Shown here one piece after another: positions 60,636-64,000 of a stretch of DNA of 64,000 bases. Origin of the DNA: Aliidongia sp035943795 (lineage in GTDB: Bacteria > Pseudomonadota > Alphaproteobacteria > ATCC43930 > CGMCC-115725); NCBI RefSeq assembly GCF_035943795.1, contig NZ_DASZBY010000120.1:1-64000 (forward strand). Reading direction: 5' to 3'. The position numbers and the translations under genes are program-made. Each line of letters opens with the position of its first letter. Positions within the stretch are counted from its first letter, which is position 1. A model generated the notes under the pieces. The model had not been told where the DNA came from, did not search any database, and worked only from the letters and a program-made list of their open reading frames with translations.

Positions 60636-60872
60636 TGCAAGCTCCCCGCGTTCATCCGATCAACGATCGTTCGACCGCCATCCCGCAAGTTGCGTGCCAG
60701 AATACCTGCGATGCCCCCGACACAATCAAAAGACGTAACAAAAGGTTGAAACATCCTTGAGTGGGCCAAGGGGTCGCGCGCGAGCCGGGCTGCGATGCCG
60801 CCTTGGGCGTTGTGGCCGGGCGGCCGGCCCGCGACGATGTCGGTCCCTCAATCCAGGACGGAAACCGAGACC

Positions 60873-61769
60873 ATGCGACCGATCCACCTGCTGTGGGCGA
60901 TTTTCATCACTGCGATCTGGGGCTTCAATTTCGTCGTCATCAAAGTCGGCCTCGGCAGCTTTCCGCCGTTGCTGCTGACCGCGCTACGTTTTTCCTTCGC
61001 CGCAGTGCCGGCGCTGTTCCTGGAACGGCCGGCCGTGCCCTGGCGTCACCTGATCCTGACCGGCTCCGCGCTGTTCGTCGGGCAGTATGTCCTGCTGTTC
61101 GTCGCCATGAGCCAGGGCATGCCGCCCGGCCTGGCGTCGATCACGCTGCAGGTGCAGGTCTGTTTCACCATGCTGCTGGCGGTCGTCACCCTGGGCGAGC
61201 GGCCGCAGCTGCGGCAATGGGCCGGCGCCGCCGTCGCCTTCGCCGGCCTGGCCGCGATCGGATCGACGGTCGGCGGCGACGTAACCAGCCTCGGGCTCGG
61301 CCTGACGACCCTGAGCGCCCTCAGCTGGGCCGGCGGCAACCTGCTGCTGAAGCGCATGCCGAAGCCGCAGGACGGGCGGCCGGTCAAGATGCTGAACCTG
61401 ATCGTCTGGTTGAGCCTGGTGCCGCCCCTGCCGTGCTTCGCCCTGTCGCTGGGCTTCGAGGGGCCGGCCCGCATCCTGGACGCGCTCGCCAACGCCGGCT
61501 GGGTCGGCTTCGGCTCGCTGTTCTATATCGTGGCACTGTCGACCCTGGTGGGCTTCGGCATCTGGGGCCGGCTGCTGTCGCTCTACAGCGCGTCCACGGT
61601 CGTGCCCTTCTCGCTGCTGGTGCCGATCTTCGGGGCCGCGTCGGCGGCCCTTGTGTTCCACGAGAGCTTCGGCCCCGCACGCCTCGCGGGGATGGCGCTG
61701 ATCATGAGCGGCCTTGCCGTCGCGTCATTTCCGATCGGCTGGCTGCGCCTGAAGCGGCAGGCGGTCTGA
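60873..61769 (+). CDS. EamA/DMT family transporter
   Basis: A 298-residue protein with ten predicted helices in two EamA repeats. The first has LLWAIFITAIWGFNFVVIKVGLGSFPPLLLTALRFSFAAVPALFLERP; the second begins at about residue 145 (LGLGLTTLSALSWAGGNLLLKRM). The start at 60873 gives the family N terminus; the longer frame from 60795 has no membrane content and no ribosome binding site. Family members export amino acids or metabolites such as O-acetylserine (YedA/EamA). The substrate is unknown. It is divergent from the amino acid importer. Confidence 0.93.
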   Translation: MRPIHLLWAIFITAIWGFNFVVIKVGLGSFPPLLLTALRFSFAAVPALFLERPAVPWRHLILTGSALFVGQYVLLFVAMSQGMPPGLASITLQVQVCFTMLLAVVTLGERPQLRQWAGAAVAFAGLAAIGSTVGGDVTSLGLGLTTLSALSWAGGNLLLKRMPKPQDGRPVKMLNLIVWLSLVPPLPCFALSLGFEGPARILDALANAGWVGFGSLFYIVALSTLVGFGIWGRLLSLYSASTVVPFSLLVPIFGAASAALVFHESFGPARLAGMALIMSGLAVASFPIGWLRLKRQAV

Positions 61770-61779
61770 GCGTCGCCGC

Positions 61780-63864
61780 TCAGGCCGTCTGGACGCCGGC
61801 GATGAATTGCTCGACCTCGCGGTTGAGCGCGGTCGATTGATGGCTGAGATCGTCGGCGGTCTGGCGCACCTGCCCGGCCGCGACACCCGTCTCCGCGGCG
61901 GCCGTGCGCACCTCGTCCAGCTGGCTCGAGACCCGGCCGGTCACCGTCGCCACGTCCTGGGCATCGCGCGCGACCTGGTTCATGGCGCTGACCTGCCCCT
62001 GCACCGCCTGGGTGATGGCGCCGGTCAATCCATCGACTTCGCGAATGCGCGCGCCGATGCCGCCGATGGCCTGCACCGCGGTTTCCGTCGCCTGCTGGAT
62101 CGCGGCGACCTGTCGTGTGATCTGTTCGGTCGCCGCCGCCGTCTGCGAGGCCAGGTTCTTGACCTCGCTCGCGACCACGGCGAAGCCCTTGCCGGCCTCG
62201 CCGGCCCGCGCCGCCTCGATCGTGGCGTTCAACGCCAGCAGGTTGGTCTGGGCCGCGATGGCACTGATCACGCCCACGACCTGGCCGATCTGGGCGGCCG
62301 CGTCCGACAATTGGGCGACTTCCCGGTTGGTCGCCTCGGCATCGCCGACCGCCCGCGCAGTGAGGCGCGAGGATTGCTCGACCTTGTCGGACACTTCGGA
62401 CAGCGAGGCCCGCATCTCCTCGGCGGCACCGGCGACCGCATTGATGCTTTCCGCCGCCTGCTGGACCGCGCGCGCGATCTCTTCTGTGCGTTGGGTCGCA
62501 TCGCCGGCCGTCCCGGTCATGGCGCCAGCCGCATCGATCATGCGCCCGGTCGCCTGCCCGACCGCGTCCAGCGTGCGGCCGACCGAGGTTTCGAAGCCAC
62601 GGCACAGCAAGCCCAGCCGTCCGGCCCGCGCGAGATCGGCCTCCTGCGCGCCTAAGCGTTCCGCCGCGAGGCGGTCTGCGTCGAGCGCGCCTTGCCGCAG
62701 GGCTTCCAGTGTCACCGCCATCTCGGCGAATTCGTCGTCCTGACCGACCAGCGGCACGGGTTGCGCATAGTCGCGCCGGGACAGATGGCCGATCGCGGCG
62801 CTCAGGCTGCGCACCGGAGTCACCACCCGGCGGCGGATCAACCGCAGCACGAAGGCGGCACCGGCCAGCGCCAGCAACAGCACCGCGCTCGATGCCGCCA
62901 GGGAAAAGCGCGCCGATGCGCGCTGGTCTTCGGCACGCCGCTGCATCAGGTCGAGGGCGGTCAGCGCGATCTTGAGGATCGGTTCGAACGGCGCGTTGCA
63001 CAGCGTCGTCCATTGCCCCGGCGTCACTGGCGCCGTACCGCTGTCGTCGAGCTTCCGATAGACCGCGTCGCGCTCGGCAATCGATTTTCCCATGGCTGCG
63101 TCCGCTTCGGCCAGCGCGCCTCGCAGGGCGCTGGGCACGCCGGGTCGCACCATCAGGCCTTTGAGCGAAGTCCAACCGGCCTCGCCCGATCCCCGCAGCC
63201 GGTCGACGCCCGCCCGCACGTCGGCCGAAAGCTTCTTGCCGCCGGCGACGGCCCCGCGCGAGGCCGAACATTCGGAGCCGGCGGCATCGCGGATGCCCCA
63301 GGCCGTCTGTCGGGCGCCAACCAGTTCGCCGACGAACGGATCGGCGATCCGCGCCTCTCCGGCAACATTGAGCGACGCTTCGTTCAGGCTATCGATGACC
63401 GCACCCAGTCCCTTGTACCAGGCCTCGGTCGCCTTGATGTCGCGCTCCGCCTTTGGCTTGGCGGCATAGGCATCGAGTTGGTCCCACAGTTGGCCGACGG
63501 CGCTCCAGCGTTGCTGCAGCTCCACGGTAAGCCGATCCAGCCCGGCGCCGCCGATGCGCGGCAGGACCCTGACCGCCGCCTGGAACTCGTTGGCGTCGCG
63601 GGCGCGCACCTCGGCCAATTTCGGCTTCGGATCGTCGAGATTGAGTAGCGCGGTCTGGATGTCGCCGCGCGACACGCGCAGCGCCTGCATCGAACCGAAT
63701 ACGGTGCGATCGGCCTCGGCGAGCGTAACCAGACGACTGGCCTCGGACGTCTCGCGGATGGCAGTGACGACCTGAAGGCCCAGCACGATGACGAGCAACG
63801 CCGACAGGGCGACGAACGCGGCTGTCAGCAGGCTGCCGACACGTAGACGAAGCCCAAGACTCAT
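61780..63864 (-). CDS. Methyl-accepting chemotaxis protein
   Basis: A 694-residue receptor. There are two membrane helices (SLLTAAFVALSALLVIVLGLQVV near residue 10 and SAVLLLALAGAAFVLRLI near 335) with a periplasmic helical sensor domain of about 300 residues between them. A HAMP domain follows (RRRVVTPVRSLSAAIGHLSRRDYA), and then a cytoplasmic signalling domain with the hairpin FAVVASEVKNLASQTAAATEQI. The start at 63864 has GGGGAGG before it; the in-frame extension is rejected. There is no CheB/CheR-docking pentapeptide at the C terminus (it ends FIAGVQTA). It is convergent with the EamA gene, 10 bases away. The ligand is unknown. Confidence 0.94.
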   Translation of the reverse strand: MSLGLRLRVGSLLTAAFVALSALLVIVLGLQVVTAIRETSEASRLVTLAEADRTVFGSMQALRVSRGDIQTALLNLDDPKPKLAEVRARDANEFQAAVRVLPRIGGAGLDRLTVELQQRWSAVGQLWDQLDAYAAKPKAERDIKATEAWYKGLGAVIDSLNEASLNVAGEARIADPFVGELVGARQTAWGIRDAAGSECSASRGAVAGGKKLSADVRAGVDRLRGSGEAGWTSLKGLMVRPGVPSALRGALAEADAAMGKSIAERDAVYRKLDDSGTAPVTPGQWTTLCNAPFEPILKIALTALDLMQRRAEDQRASARFSLAASSAVLLLALAGAAFVLRLIRRRVVTPVRSLSAAIGHLSRRDYAQPVPLVGQDDEFAEMAVTLEALRQGALDADRLAAERLGAQEADLARAGRLGLLCRGFETSVGRTLDAVGQATGRMIDAAGAMTGTAGDATQRTEEIARAVQQAAESINAVAGAAEEMRASLSEVSDKVEQSSRLTARAVGDAEATNREVAQLSDAAAQIGQVVGVISAIAAQTNLLALNATIEAARAGEAGKGFAVVASEVKNLASQTAAATEQITRQVAAIQQATETAVQAIGGIGARIREVDGLTGAITQAVQGQVSAMNQVARDAQDVATVTGRVSSQLDEVRTAAAETGVAAGQVRQTADDLSHQSTALNREVEQFIAGVQTA

Positions 63865-64000
63865 GCCGCCCTCCCCATCGGCGCGCTTGCGTCGCGCGCC
63901 CCCCAAGGGGCTGACTTTACATTAAAGTTTTGACAAATCGTTACACGACCCGAGATTCGGCACCCCGACACGAGGCACCGACCCCCGGGGTCGCGTCATC

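Noticed and set aside
1..64000. CRISPR array, rRNA, phage structural genes or transposase
   Set aside because: No regularly spaced repeats, rRNA segments, capsid/tail genes or DDE transposase motifs were seen anywhere in the window.

Overview
The window is high-GC, gene-dense chromosomal DNA. The gene content suggests an alphaproteobacterium, probably from the Rhodospirillales side: the gene repertoire, the argD-argF-hslO cluster, and many 4-nt ATGA or TGATG operon overlaps. The lineage is inferred from gene content only. No rRNA, CRISPR or prophage structural genes are visible. There is one tRNA gene (Gly, anticodon CCC).

Layout. (1) 1-10151: an ABC importer of the branched-chain amino acid (Liv/HAAT) type (livF, cut by the window edge, then livG, livH, livM, livK) with an acyl-CoA ligase gene inside the operon. 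A strong hairpin follows, then a three-gene biotin-dependent acyl-CoA carboxylase (biotin carboxylase, separate BCCP, carboxyltransferase). This reads as import, CoA activation and carboxylation of an unknown carboxylic acid. (2) 10233-17838: a TetR regulator, a nitronate-monooxygenase-like flavoprotein, an enoyl-CoA hydratase with a TTG start, a 2-hydroxychromene-2-carboxylate isomerase-like protein, two more acyl-CoA ligases and a MaoC-type dehydratase. (3) 18107-24986: a segment bounded by a 25-bp direct repeat that equals the 3' end of the tRNA-Gly gene. This is the signature of an element integrated at a tRNA. It carries a secreted protein of unknown function and two divergent sensor histidine kinases, with no integrase visible. 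(4) 25296-31700: housekeeping and accessory genes apaG, folE, argE, ada, marC-like, an SMP-30 lactonase and a two-gene lipoprotein operon. (5) 32051-41089: a tightly overlapping four-gene RND efflux operon (adaptor, two different RND pumps, outer-membrane factor), as in MdtABC plus TolC-like systems. (6) 41142-44962: GST, hslO, argF, argD. (7) 45441-54543: anti-sigma/ECF-sigma pair, ABC-2 permease, recX, large MscS channel, small lipoproteins, a second GST, an HD hydrolase and a GlxA-type regulator. (8) 54575-57441: lepA, and divergently a small gene that looks like arfA (ribosome rescue) with a 12-bp GC hairpin inside its coding region. That is the arrangement known for non-stop arfA mRNAs. 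A membrane protein gene lies convergently. (9) 57446-63864: class II glutamine amidotransferase, a polar amino acid ABC importer (two permeases and a binding protein, no ATPase in the window), an EamA exporter and a chemoreceptor.

The observations most worth following are the arfA-like gene with its internal terminator hairpin and antisense tail, the tRNA-Gly-bounded segment, and the import-ligation-carboxylation cluster at the left edge. All family assignments come from reading motifs. No database search was run.
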